Of a stretch of 14,304 nt of DNA, positions 7,602 through 14,304 are shown piece by piece. Location of the stretch: contig JABDMN010000105.1 in NCBI GenBank assembly GCA_013001485.1, positions 1 through 14,304 on the forward strand. The letters run 5' to 3'. Both the position numbers and the translations under genes were made by a program. The DNA is from Acidimicrobiia bacterium. Lineage in GTDB: Bacteria > Actinomycetota > Acidimicrobiia > Spongiisociales > UBA5794. The notes below the pieces were generated by a model. That model was not told where the DNA came from. It worked only from the letters and a program-made list of their open reading frames with translations, and ran no database searches. Numbering within the stretch: the first letter of the stretch is position 1; each line of letters starts with the position of its first letter.

Positions 7602-7620
7602 TCCCCCCTTGAAGGGGGGA
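7602..7620 (-). terminator. Hairpin between tam and the element
   Basis: TCCCCCCTT and AAGGGGGGA around a single G, an 8-bp stem when a 3-nt loop is allowed. It lies 23 nt past the tam stop on the minus strand and has no T-tract, so a termination role is only possible. It mirrors the hairpin beside the amidase. Confidence 0.35.
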
Positions 7621-7643
7621 CAGGACTGGTTACTGACAACTCT

Positions 7644-7660
7644 CTACGGCTTTGCCGTAG
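7644..7660 (-). other. Hairpin containing the tam stop codon
   Basis: CTACGGC, loop of three, GCCGTAG: a perfect 7-bp stem covering the last five codons and the stop of tam. There is no T-tract. It could protect the 3' end of the mRNA or be incidental. Confidence 0.4.
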
Positions 7661-8408
7661 CGATCACAAACAACCGACTGAATGGAAGAACCGTGATCCC
7701 GTCCGCGTCCTCCGGATACGCCTCGGCATACCGTTTCTTGCACTCCGCTTCGAAGCGCTGCTGGTCGGTGTCGTCGAGGGCTGCCAGGACCGGGCGGAGC
7801 ACGGAGCCGGTGGTCCATGTCCACACCGGTTCGTCGCCAGTCAGCCGTTGGAAGTACGTCGTGCGCCACAGGTCCACATCGGCCGGCTCGAGCCAGCGGG
7901 CGTAGGCGCCTGGGTCGCTGAGCCGATCTCGCATCAGCGATTGCCGTGCTGCCTCGGGCCAGTCGCCGCCGTCGAGAATGTCGGCGGGTGCCCGGTGAGT
8001 CGGTGCGGCCCAGTTGTCGGGCATCTGCACAGCAACGACGCCGCCGGGCCGCACGAGGGATCGCAATCTCGCGAACAGGTTCTCGTGATCGTCTAGCCAG
8101 TGCAGCGCGGCGTTGGAGAACAGAAGGTCGACCGGCGCCTCCGGGTCCCAGGCGGCGATGTCGCTCAGCACCCACTCGATGTCGGTGTGTCCCGAACGGG
8201 CTCTCGCCACCATTTCGGGTGACGAGTCGATGCCGGTGACGCGTGCTGCCGGCCACCGCTCGGCGATCAACGAGGTCAGCTCGCCGGTCCCCGAGCCCAG
8301 ATCGACAGCCTGGAGGACCTCGATGTCGGGGACTCTCGCCAGCAGCTCGATGCCTGGGCGGGTTCGATGATTGGCGAAGCGGAGATACCGGTCGGGGTCC
8401 CAAGCCAC
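7644..8408 (-). CDS. tam: Trans-aconitate 2-methyltransferase
   Basis: A SAM-dependent methyltransferase of 254 residues (E. coli Tam has 252) that esterifies trans-aconitate, a spontaneous by-product of cis-aconitate that inhibits aconitase. It begins AWDPDRYLRFANHRTRPG, very like E. coli Tam. SAM motif I is VDLGSGTGELT (35-45), followed by GIDSSPEM (59-66), LLFSNAALHWL (95-105), AVQMPDNW (126-133), DLWRTTYF (179-186) and RLFVIA (245-250), all typical of Tam. The GTG at 8408 gives this N-terminus and lies 2 nt after the purB stop; the longer frame adds Arg-rich sequence from inside purB. The last five codons and the stop form a perfect 7-bp hairpin (7644-7660). The gene is probably co-transcribed with purADEB. 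Substrate is inferred from whole-protein similarity. Confidence 0.9.
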   Translation of the reverse strand: MAWDPDRYLRFANHRTRPGIELLARVPDIEVLQAVDLGSGTGELTSLIAERWPAARVTGIDSSPEMVARARSGHTDIEWVLSDIAAWDPEAPVDLLFSNAALHWLDDHENLFARLRSLVRPGGVVAVQMPDNWAAPTHRAPADILDGGDWPEAARQSLMRDRLSDPGAYARWLEPADVDLWRTTYFQRLTGDEPVWTWTTGSVLRPVLAALDDTDQQRFEAECKKRYAEAYPEDADGITVLPFSRLFVIATAKP

Positions 8409-8410
8409 CG

Positions 8411-9700
8411 CTAGAGCGCTGCCAGCCGGTCCCATACGACCGAAGCGTTGGCGACGGCGCGAGCGGGATCGAAGCACACCTTCAAGGCATCGTCGGAGAG
8501 GTCCACCTCGGGATCGGCCGCCAGCAGATCCTGGAGCTGGAGCCCTTCGTCCCACGCTCGCATCGCGTTGCGCTGCACCAGCCGGTACGCCTCATCGCGA
8601 CTGTTGCCTCCGGCCACCAGGGCCAGCAACACGGCTTGGGAGTACACGAGGCCGCGGGTCGCTTCGAGGTTCTCCTGCATGCGGTCGGCGTCGACGACGA
8701 GGCCATCGATCACCTTTGTCATGCGCACCAGAGCAAAGTCGGATGCCAGGCACGCATCGGGGAGGGCTACTCGCTCAACTGACGAGTGCGAGATGTCGCG
8801 CTCGTGCCACAGCGCCACGTCCTCAAAGCCGGCGCCGGCGTAGGCCCTCAGCAACCTGGCCAAGCCCGTGACGTTCTCTGTGCGGATCGGGTTGCGTTTG
8901 TGGGGCATCGCCGAGGACCCCTTCTGTCCCTTCGCAAACGGCTCGCGGGCCTCGCCCACCTCCGAACGCTGCAGGTGGCGGATCTCAGTGGCAAACCGTT
9001 CGAGAGTGGCTCCGATGCCGGCGATCACCGCCAGGAACTCAGCATGGCGGTCGCGCTGGACCACCTGGCTCGACGCCGGTTCGACGCCGATGCCAAGACT
9101 CGTGCATACGTGCTCCTCGACCGACGGAGGCACGTGGGCATAGGTCCCAACCGCTCCCGAGATCTTGCCAACGGCGACTCGTTCCTTCGCGGCGGCGAGG
9201 CGAGCGCGATGGCGGTCAACCTCGAAAGTCCATGTCGCCAGCTTGAGCCCGAAGGTGGTCGCCTCGGCCCAGATGCCGTGGGTGCGCCCAACCATGGCGG
9301 TGTCCTTGTGTTCGATCGCCTTGGCCTTCACCACCGCGAACAGATCGTCCAGTCGACGTTGCAGCAGCGCCGCTGCGTCACCCAGCATCACTCCCTGGGC
9401 GGTGTCGACCACGTCGGACGACGTGAGCCCGTAGTGGATCCACTCGGCGCCTTCGCCAGCAGATGCCGACATCACGTCGACGAACGCCGCCAGATCGTGA
9501 TGAGTCACTTCCTCTCTGGCTTTCCACTCATCGGGATCCACCTGAGTCGTTGCCCGGGCCGCTTCGACCGCTGCGACCGGGACGACGCCAAGCTTGCTCC
9601 AACCCTCGAGGGCAGCGATCTCGACTTCGCGCCACAGCTCCAGCTTGCGCGGCTCGCTCCAAACGGCCGTCATCTCCGGGAGCGAGTAGCGGGGGATCAT
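8411..9700 (-). CDS. purB: Adenylosuccinate lyase PurB
   Basis: Removes fumarate from SAICAR and from adenylosuccinate, acting twice in the pathway. The 429-residue product belongs to the fumarase/aspartase superfamily. Landmarks are RYSLPEM (4-10), THHD (66-69, His68), YGLTSSDVVDTA (90-101), GRTHG (138-142, His141) and the signature GSSAMPHKRNP (261-271) containing the catalytic serine. The ATG at 9700 overlaps the purE stop as ATGA. tam follows 2 nt after the stop. Confidence 0.97.
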   Translation of the reverse strand: MIPRYSLPEMTAVWSEPRKLELWREVEIAALEGWSKLGVVPVAAVEAARATTQVDPDEWKAREEVTHHDLAAFVDVMSASAGEGAEWIHYGLTSSDVVDTAQGVMLGDAAALLQRRLDDLFAVVKAKAIEHKDTAMVGRTHGIWAEATTFGLKLATWTFEVDRHRARLAAAKERVAVGKISGAVGTYAHVPPSVEEHVCTSLGIGVEPASSQVVQRDRHAEFLAVIAGIGATLERFATEIRHLQRSEVGEAREPFAKGQKGSSAMPHKRNPIRTENVTGLARLLRAYAGAGFEDVALWHERDISHSSVERVALPDACLASDFALVRMTKVIDGLVVDADRMQENLEATRGLVYSQAVLLALVAGGNSRDEAYRLVQRNAMRAWDEGLQLQDLLAADPEVDLSDDALKVCFDPARAVANASVVWDRLAAL

Positions 9701-10143
9701 CCCTTGAGCGACTCCCGGTAGTCGGCGAGCCGAGCGGCTACCCCCTCGTCGGACACTCCGAGGATGGCGAGTGCCAGGTAGGCGGCGTTGGCCGCGGAGT
9801 CGACGGCGACCGTTGCCACGGGGATGCCTGTCGGCATCTGCACAGTGGAGAGCATCGAATCGAGACCACCCATACCGCCGGCCGCGATCGGGATACCGAT
9901 GACGGGCAGCGTGGAGTTCGCGGCGACCGCCCCCGCCAGATGGGCCGCTTTGCCCGCCCCGCAGATCAGCACTCCGAACCCGGCGCCCCTCGCTCCTTTG
10001 GCGAACTCGGCGACGCGGTCCGGCGTGCGGTGGGCCGACATCACGTGAACCTCGTGTTCCACCCCGTGCTGCGACAACACGTCTGCCGCCGGCTGCATTT
10101 TCGACATGTCCTTCTCTGATCCCATCAGGATGGCGACCTTCAT
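9697..10143 (-). CDS. purE: N5-carboxyaminoimidazole ribonucleotide mutase PurE
   Basis: Converts N5-CAIR, made by PurK, to CAIR. The 148-residue product has a class I layout: GSEKD (8-12), SAHRTP (36-41, catalytic His38), GAGKAAHLAG (62-71) and STVQMPTGIPVAT (99-111). The usual GAGGAAHLPG reads GAGKAAHLAG here, a change seen in some relatives as far as I recall. No purK is visible in the window, so the partner must be elsewhere or the protein may use CO2 directly. The gene overlaps purD and purB by 4 nt each (ATGA), so it sits in the middle of a coupled series. Confidence 0.95.
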   Translation of the reverse strand: MKVAILMGSEKDMSKMQPAADVLSQHGVEHEVHVMSAHRTPDRVAEFAKGARGAGFGVLICGAGKAAHLAGAVAANSTLPVIGIPIAAGGMGGLDSMLSTVQMPTGIPVATVAVDSAANAAYLALAILGVSDEGVAARLADYRESLKG

Positions 10144-11402
10144 CGTTCCCCTTCTATCTCGGCGATGTCCGTCCGGAACTGCTTGCCCTCGAACTCGATA
10201 GCGGCGGCTGCGGCGTAGGCCCGGTCTCGGGCGGTGGAGAGGTCGGAGCCAAGGCCAACGACGTTGAGTACCCGGCCTGCGGTGGTCACCAGCCCTTCCT
10301 CATCGACACCGGTGCCTGCATGGAAGACGAGAACGTCGTCTCCCAGGTCGCCGATACCGTCGATTCGCATGCCGGTTTCGGGAGCTTCTGGGTAGCCAGA
10401 TGAGGCGAGGACGACGTCGACCGCGTGCTTGGGGTGCCACGAGAACGGCTCGTCGGTGAGCCGACCACGGGCGCCGGCGAGCAACAGCTCGGCGAGGTCC
10501 TCGTCGAGAAGGGGAAGTACGGCCTGGGTCTCCGGGTCGCCGAGCCGGCAGTTGAACTCGAGCACTCTGGGCCCCTCGGCGGTGAGCATCATCCCGCAAT
10601 AGAGGAATCCACGGAACTCGATCCCCCGGTTGCGGAGCTCGTCGAGGGTGGGTTCGACCACCACCTGGTCCACCATCTCGATGAGCCCCTCGGGCAAGTC
10701 ATCGACGGGGGCAAAGCAACCCATACCTCCGGTGTTTGGTCCCTTGTCGCCATCAGCCAGCCGTTTGTAATCGCGAGACGGGATCAGCGGGACGGCACGC
10801 GTGCCGTCACACACGTAGAAGAGCGAAACCTCCTGGCCGTCGAGAAACTCCTCGATCACCACAGTGTTCCCGGCTTCGCCGAAGTGTCCCTCGAGGCAAA
10901 GCCGGGCCCATCCGACCGCAGCGATTCGATCCTCGGTGACCAACACGCCCTTGCCGCCGGCGAGGCCGTCGGCCTTCACGACGAACGGGCCGTCGGCGTG
11001 CTCGAGATGAGCGACCACATCGCTCAGCGCGGTGAACGTCCATGAGTCGGCCGTCGGGACGCCGGCCTTGCGCATCACGTCTTTTGCGAATGCCTTCGAC
11101 GCCTCGAGCTTGGCGCCGGCGGCTATCGGCCCGAATGTCGGAATGCCCGCTTCGACCAATCTGTCGACGACTCCGGCGGCGAGGGGCGCCTCGGGCCCGA
11201 TGACCACAAGGTCGGCGCCCGCACCGAGGGCGACTCCGGTGATCAGCTCGGGGTTGGTGATGTCGACGTCGGAAATCACCGCTCCCAACGCCGCCAGCCC
11301 TGGGTTGCCTGGCGACGAGACCAACTCGACGTTCGGGTTCTGAGTCAGCTTCCATCCGATTGCGTGTTCGCGGCCACCGCCGCCGAGGAGCAAGACCTTC
11401 AT
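10140..11402 (-). CDS. purD: Phosphoribosylamine--glycine ligase PurD
   Basis: Second step of the pathway: phosphoribosylamine plus glycine and ATP to GAR. A 420-residue ATP-grasp enzyme of normal length. Landmarks are GGGGREHA (7-14), VIGPEAPLAAG (67-77), KADGLAGGKGV (143-153), GPNTGGMG (221-228) and RLGDPETQ (286-293), where the family signature more often has RFGDPE. The ATG at 11402 overlaps the purA stop as ATGA and is chosen over an upstream frame extension of 49 Arg/Gly-rich residues lying inside purA. The 3' end overlaps purE by 4 nt. Confidence 0.97.
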   Translation of the reverse strand: MKVLLLGGGGREHAIGWKLTQNPNVELVSSPGNPGLAALGAVISDVDITNPELITGVALGAGADLVVIGPEAPLAAGVVDRLVEAGIPTFGPIAAGAKLEASKAFAKDVMRKAGVPTADSWTFTALSDVVAHLEHADGPFVVKADGLAGGKGVLVTEDRIAAVGWARLCLEGHFGEAGNTVVIEEFLDGQEVSLFYVCDGTRAVPLIPSRDYKRLADGDKGPNTGGMGCFAPVDDLPEGLIEMVDQVVVEPTLDELRNRGIEFRGFLYCGMMLTAEGPRVLEFNCRLGDPETQAVLPLLDEDLAELLLAGARGRLTDEPFSWHPKHAVDVVLASSGYPEAPETGMRIDGIGDLGDDVLVFHAGTGVDEEGLVTTAGRVLNVVGLGSDLSTARDRAYAAAAAIEFEGKQFRTDIAEIEGER

Positions 11403-12673
11403 GACCGGAGCAACGTTGCCGTTCGCTGCGGGCCAACCGACACCATGGTCACCGGGACGCCGGCCAGTTCCTCGACGAACTCGATGTACCGCTGGGCCGC
11501 CTTGGGGAGATCGTCGTGCTCCCGCGCTCCGCTGATGTCCTCGGACCATCCCTCCAGCTCCTCGTAGACCGGGTGGCAGTTGAACAGCACTCTCTGCTGG
11601 CGGGGGAAGTCGGTGTATCGGGCTTCGAGCGAGTCGTAGGCGACCGCGACCTTGAGCCGGTCGAAGCCCGAGAGCACGTCGAGCTTGGTGAGAGCGATCT
11701 CGGTGATGCCGCTCACCCGCACCGCATATCGCAAGGCCACGCCGTCGAGCCAGCCACAGCGACGTCGGCGACCGGTGACGGTGCCGAACTCGCCACCGAC
11801 TTCGACCATACGCTCGCCAACCTCGTCGTCGAGCTCTGTGGGGAACGGTCCGCCTCCCACGCGGGAGATGTATGCCTTGACCACACCGATGACGTTGTTG
11901 ATCGAACTCGGCCCGACTCCGGCACCGACGAGGGCGCCACCGGCCGTGGGGTTTGACGACGTCACGAACGGGTAGGTGCCGTGGTCGATGTCGAGCAGCG
12001 TTCCCTGGGCACCTTCGAATAGGACGTTCTGACCGTCGGTGATCGCATTGGCGACGAGGAGCGAAGTGTCCGTCACGTGGTCATAGAGACGATCGGCGAA
12101 TGTGAGGTATTCCTCGGCGATGGGCGCTCCGTCGAGAGGCAGCGTGTTGTACACCTTGGTGAGGAGCTTGTTCTTGTCCTTGAGTGCGTCGTCGAGCTTC
12201 TGGCGGAAGATCTTCGGGTCGAACAGGTCCTGTACCCGGATGCCCTGGCGCGTGAACTTGTCCATGTATGCCGGACCGATTCCGCGCTTGGTGGTGCCGA
12301 TCTGCTGTTTGCCGAGGTAGCGCTCCATCACGGCATCGAGCTTGCGGTGGTACGGCATGATGAGGTGGGCATTGGCGGACAACTGGACCCGGCCCGGTTC
12401 GATTCCCCGGCTCGACAGCATGGCCATTTCCTCGAGCAACACCGCTGGGTCTACGACGCAGCCGTTTCCGATGACGGGCGTCACCGTGTCGTACATCACT
12501 CCGGACGGGATCAAGCTGAGAGCGAACTTCTCGTCACCCACGACGATGGTGTGGCCGGCGTTGTTGCCACCCTGGTACCGGACGACGACGTCGGCGCGCT
12601 CGGCAAGGAGATCAGTGATCTTCCCCTTGCCCTCGTCGCCCCACTGCGCCCCGAGGATGATGGTGCCCGGCAT
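11399..12673 (-). CDS. purA: Adenylosuccinate synthetase PurA
   Basis: Condenses IMP and aspartate with GTP to adenylosuccinate, the first step from IMP to AMP. 424 residues, normal length. Landmarks are GAQWGDEGKGK (8-18, catalytic Asp13), GGNNAGHT (35-42, His41), QIGTTKRGIGPAY (124-136), a central FEGAQGTLLDIDHGTYPF and a GTVTGRRRRCGW substrate loop. The ATG at 12673 is preferred: a TACCAT -10-like element lies 8 nt upstream, there is no Shine-Dalgarno, and the protein begins MPGTIILGAQWGDEG as expected. An ATG at 12697 would add eight residues and overlap that element. It is the first gene of the purADEB-tam block. Confidence 0.96.
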   Translation of the reverse strand: MPGTIILGAQWGDEGKGKITDLLAERADVVVRYQGGNNAGHTIVVGDEKFALSLIPSGVMYDTVTPVIGNGCVVDPAVLLEEMAMLSSRGIEPGRVQLSANAHLIMPYHRKLDAVMERYLGKQQIGTTKRGIGPAYMDKFTRQGIRVQDLFDPKIFRQKLDDALKDKNKLLTKVYNTLPLDGAPIAEEYLTFADRLYDHVTDTSLLVANAITDGQNVLFEGAQGTLLDIDHGTYPFVTSSNPTAGGALVGAGVGPSSINNVIGVVKAYISRVGGGPFPTELDDEVGERMVEVGGEFGTVTGRRRRCGWLDGVALRYAVRVSGITEIALTKLDVLSGFDRLKVAVAYDSLEARYTDFPRQQRVLFNCHPVYEELEGWSEDISGAREHDDLPKAAQRYIEFVEELAGVPVTMVSVGPQRTATLLRS

Positions 12674-12681
12674 CGGGTGCA

Positions 12682-12687
12682 ATGGTA
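12682..12687 (-). promoter_or_regulatory. Candidate -10 element of a leaderless purA promoter
   Basis: TACCAT on the minus strand ends 8 nt before the purA ATG. Spacing and sequence match the TACGAT element in front of purC. A TT-containing hexamer (TTCGAG) lies 17 nt further upstream but is a poor -35. Confidence 0.4.
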
Positions 12688-12725
12688 GGCGCTCCATCCC
12701 TCGGCTCGAATGAGGTATCGAACGG

Positions 12726-12776
12726 ATGAAGAAGAGCCTCGGCGAGTACCTGCGTCGCGCACTCGAGCCCCGCTGA
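12726..12776 (+). CDS. Possible 16-residue small ORF between purA and yjbQ
   Basis: ATG to TGA encoding MKKSLGEYLRRALEPR, with mostly G/C third positions and an amphipathic look. GAGG lies 10 nt upstream of the ATG. It could be a leader peptide, a gene remnant or chance; the last is most likely for so short a frame. Confidence 0.2.
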   Translation: MKKSLGEYLRRALEPR

Positions 12777-12848
12777 GCCGACGCCTCAGGTGAGAATGCC
12801 GGTAGGGTCCCGGCCCAGTTATCGTTTCGGAACCCAACGAGGAGCGAC

Positions 12849-13358
12849 GTGGAAACGCGACGAGCAACCCGATTGCCGCAGGGCACAAGGACAGTGCTCG
12901 CCTCGTCCGATGGCATACGCACCGAGGCTGTGCACTTCGCCACACGGACGATCAATGAGTTCATCGACTTCACCGACATCGTCCGTGAGGTCGCGCACGC
13001 TGCCGACATCCGGCACGGCCAGGTGACTGTCTACACGCCGCACACGACGACGAGCATCGTCATCAACGAATCCGAGACCGGGTTCCTCAACGACTTCCGT
13101 CGCCACATCGACGAGACGATCCCTGTCGACGTCTATTACGAGCACGACGACCACGACCTCCGCACCGAGAACCTGCAGGAAGACGAGTTCATCAACGGCC
13201 ACGCCCACGTGCGTCAGCTGCTGGTTGGGTCGACGTCCGTGACCGTCCCTGTGGTCGAAGGTGAGGTGCTCCTGGGGCAGTGGCAGCGAGTCCTGTTCTG
13301 TGAGCTAGACCAGGCTCGCGAGCGTCGCGTGTTCGTCCACGCCCAGGGCGTTGGCTGA
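12849..13358 (+). CDS. YjbQ/UPF0047-family protein (secondary thiamine-phosphate synthase type)
   Basis: A 169-residue soluble protein with the family hallmarks HTTTSIVINE (65-74), the His-rich segment NGHAHVRQLLVG (116-127), LLGQWQ (142-147 region) and a CELDQARERRVFV end. The E. coli member has weak thiamine-phosphate synthase activity, but the true function of the family is unsettled. Here the protein has some 25-30 residues before the usual start of the domain. The GTG at 12849 is supported by GAGGAG 4 nt upstream. The gene is divergent from purA across 175 nt and followed by the transporter gene after 127 nt, with which it may or may not share a transcript. Confidence 0.88.
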   Translation: METRRATRLPQGTRTVLASSDGIRTEAVHFATRTINEFIDFTDIVREVAHAADIRHGQVTVYTPHTTTSIVINESETGFLNDFRRHIDETIPVDVYYEHDDHDLRTENLQEDEFINGHAHVRQLLVGSTSVTVPVVEGEVLLGQWQRVLFCELDQARERRVFVHAQGVG

Positions 13359-13485
13359 GGTTCTCGAAACCCCGTCCTCCCAGAACTTACCAGCGAACTG
13401 GTGGTGAATCTGGGGACCCACGGCTAACTTGCCCCCGATCGGGAGTCCACGCGGCTCCTCAGGAGGAAGAAGGAGAATTCCAGTA
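13359..13485 (+). promoter_or_regulatory. Leader with inverted repeats before the transporter gene
   Basis: 127 nt without a gene. It holds a hairpin ACCAG-CGAA-CTGGT (13389-13402), a perfect 10-bp palindrome CCCGATCGGG (13434-13443) enclosed by GGAC (13414-13417) and GTCC (13445-13448), and CTCC-TCA-GGAG (13455-13465), which would cover an upstream AGGAGG. No known riboswitch class could be assigned. No clear -10/-35 was found. Confidence 0.35.
13471..13475 (+). promoter_or_regulatory. Shine-Dalgarno of the transporter gene
   Basis: AGGAG 10 nt before the ATG at 13486. A second AGGAGG at 13461-13466 is too distant for that ATG and could take part in a hairpin. Confidence 0.6.
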
Positions 13486-14304
13486 ATGCTCAAGCGAATC
13501 GCGGTGCTTGTCACTGTGCTTGCTCTTGTTGCCGCCGCGTGCGGTGGCGATGACGAAGGCACTGACACCACTACCGCAGCTACGACAACAACCACGTCAG
13601 GTGGCGTAAGCCAGACTGACGGCAGCACTCTCGATACGGTCATCGCCCGTGGCGAGTTGATCTGCGGTATCAGCGGTTCCGCTGTTGCCTTCTCTGAGAC
13701 GCAGGCCGATGGTTCGGCGACCGGTTTCGATGCTGACTTCTGTCGCGCCGTTGCCGCTGCCGTGCTCGGTGATGCTTCCGCAGTGACGTTCCGTTCCTTG
13801 ACCGCAGGTGAGCGGTTCGAGGCGTTGAAGAACAACGAGATCGACGTGCTCATGCGTAACACGACGTTTACCCAGAGCCGCGACACCGACATCGGCATGG
13901 ACTTTGCTCCGACGACCTATTACGACGGTCAGCAGCTGATGGGTAAGCGCTCGTTCGGTCTCGACGAGGGCTCGACGCTGGCCGACATCGACGGCGCCGT
14001 GGTGTGCACCAACGCTGGTACCACCACCGAGAAGAACATCACTGAGGGTGCTGGTGTGGCCGGTGCCTCCATCACCCTGGAGACGGTGGAGACCTTCCCC
14101 GAGGCAATGGACAAGTTCCAGGCCGGCACGTGTGACCTCGTCACAACTGACGGTTCCGGTCTCGTCGGCAACAAGGCCACTCTGGATCCGGGCGACGAGT
14201 GGGTCATCTTCCCGTCAGCCCCGATCTCGAAGGAGCCACTCGGCCCGGTATATCGCCAGAACGACTCCGCTTGGGGTGACGTGGTGAACTGGACCGTGTA
14301 CGCA
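13486..14304 (+). CDS. Amino-acid ABC transporter substrate-binding lipoprotein, AapJ/BztA type (3' end outside window)
   Basis: The first 273 residues of an extracytoplasmic solute-binding protein for polar L-amino acids. Residues 1-19 are a lipoprotein signal (KR, then a hydrophobic run, ending AAAC with Cys19 as lipidation site), followed by an acidic and Thr-rich tether to about 45. The domain matches the AapJ/BztA branch: LICGIS (58-63), GFDADFCRAVAAAVLGD (80-96), RNTTFTQSRD (124-133), YYDGQQ (145-150), GTTTEKN (178-184), TTDGSGL (220-226) and ISKEPLGPVYRQND (247-260). This branch usually pairs with two permeases and an ATPase, which should lie to the right. Codon use leans to GGT, GCT, CTT and GTT more than in neighbours, as in highly expressed genes. 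The exact substrate cannot be told. Confidence 0.93.
   Translation, partial: MLKRIAVLVTVLALVAAACGGDDEGTDTTTAATTTTTSGGVSQTDGSTLDTVIARGELICGISGSAVAFSETQADGSATGFDADFCRAVAAAVLGDASAVTFRSLTAGERFEALKNNEIDVLMRNTTFTQSRDTDIGMDFAPTTYYDGQQLMGKRSFGLDEGSTLADIDGAVVCTNAGTTTEKNITEGAGVAGASITLETVETFPEAMDKFQAGTCDLVTTDGSGLVGNKATLDPGDEWVIFPSAPISKEPLGPVYRQNDSAWGDVVNWTVYA

Larger units (their letters stand above)
7292..7620. repeat. Extragenic palindromic element with eight six-base G/C tracts
   Basis: The 356-bp gap between amidase and tam holds no credible gene. It contains eight homopolymer tracts of exactly six bases, at 7294 (C), 7305 (G), 7336 (G), 7449 (G), 7499 (C), 7558 (C), 7603 (C) and 7614 (G). Their polarity, C G G G C C C G, reads the same on the reverse strand. 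The region therefore looks like two head-to-head units, each with a C6-G6 hairpin at the outer end and two inner G6 tracts followed by a shared motif. Other parts are a perfect palindrome GACTCGAGTC at 7379-7388 and CTGCGCTCGG twice, at 7405 and 7426. Its presence elsewhere in the genome cannot be tested here. Confidence 0.7.

Noticed and set aside
7236..8096. Plus-strand frame running through the repeat element and opposite tam
   Set aside because: It starts inside the amidase gene in another frame, crosses hairpins and tandem repeats, then is antisense to tam. The repeats encode Pro/Ser-rich low complexity only.
13359..13485. c-di-AMP (ydaO/yuaA) riboswitch
   Set aside because: The words GGTGAATC, GGGGACCCA and GGCTAACTT recall that class, but their order differs and the region is too short for the full fold.

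Overview
The window looks like chromosomal DNA from a high-GC actinobacterium, most likely of the class Acidimicrobiia. This is inferred from the high GC, the gene set (PurL/PurQ/PurS as three separate proteins, a zinc-finger rhomboid, a Tat-exported amidase) and the long Thr-rich spacers after the export signals of two secreted proteins. No rRNA, tRNA, phage gene, transposase or CRISPR array was seen. Most of the window is de novo purine biosynthesis on the minus strand, in two blocks.

Block 1, read right to left from about 6.3 kb to the left edge: purC, purS, purQ, a MOSC-like protein, purL, a rhomboid protease and purF (its 3' end is outside the window). It covers the first step (PurF), FGAM synthesis (PurL with PurS and PurQ) and SAICAR synthesis (PurC). 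Genes from purC to purL abut or overlap, so they are probably one translationally coupled operon. The MOSC-like gene overlaps purQ by 8 nt and purL by 4 nt.

Block 2, right to left from 12.7 to 7.6 kb: purA, purD, purE, purB and tam (trans-aconitate 2-methyltransferase). The four pur genes are linked by ATGA stop/start overlaps and tam starts 2 nt after purB. purM, purN, purH and purK are not in the window. The first genes of both blocks, purA and purC, have a TACNAT -10-like hexamer exactly 8 nt before the start codon and no Shine-Dalgarno, which suggests leaderless promoters.

Between the blocks, on the plus strand, is a Tat-exported, zinc-dependent PGRP/Amidase_2 protein with a Thr/Ser/Pro-rich linker. 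It is divergent from purC and convergent with tam. The 356-bp gap between amidase and tam (7288-7643) is the least ordinary stretch: eight G or C tracts of exactly six bases lie in a palindromic polarity order, with hairpins near both ends, four copies of a shared 27-nt motif (two per strand) and a 57-bp tandem duplication. It looks like an extragenic palindromic or MITE-like element made of two head-to-head units.

The right end (12.8-14.3 kb, plus strand) holds a YjbQ-family protein divergent from purA. After it comes a 127-nt leader with inverted repeats, then the first 273 codons of an AapJ/BztA-type amino-acid ABC transporter lipoprotein. No clearly new biological system was found. The best leads are the intergenic element, the MOSC-like protein inside the purine operon and the paired leaderless promoters.
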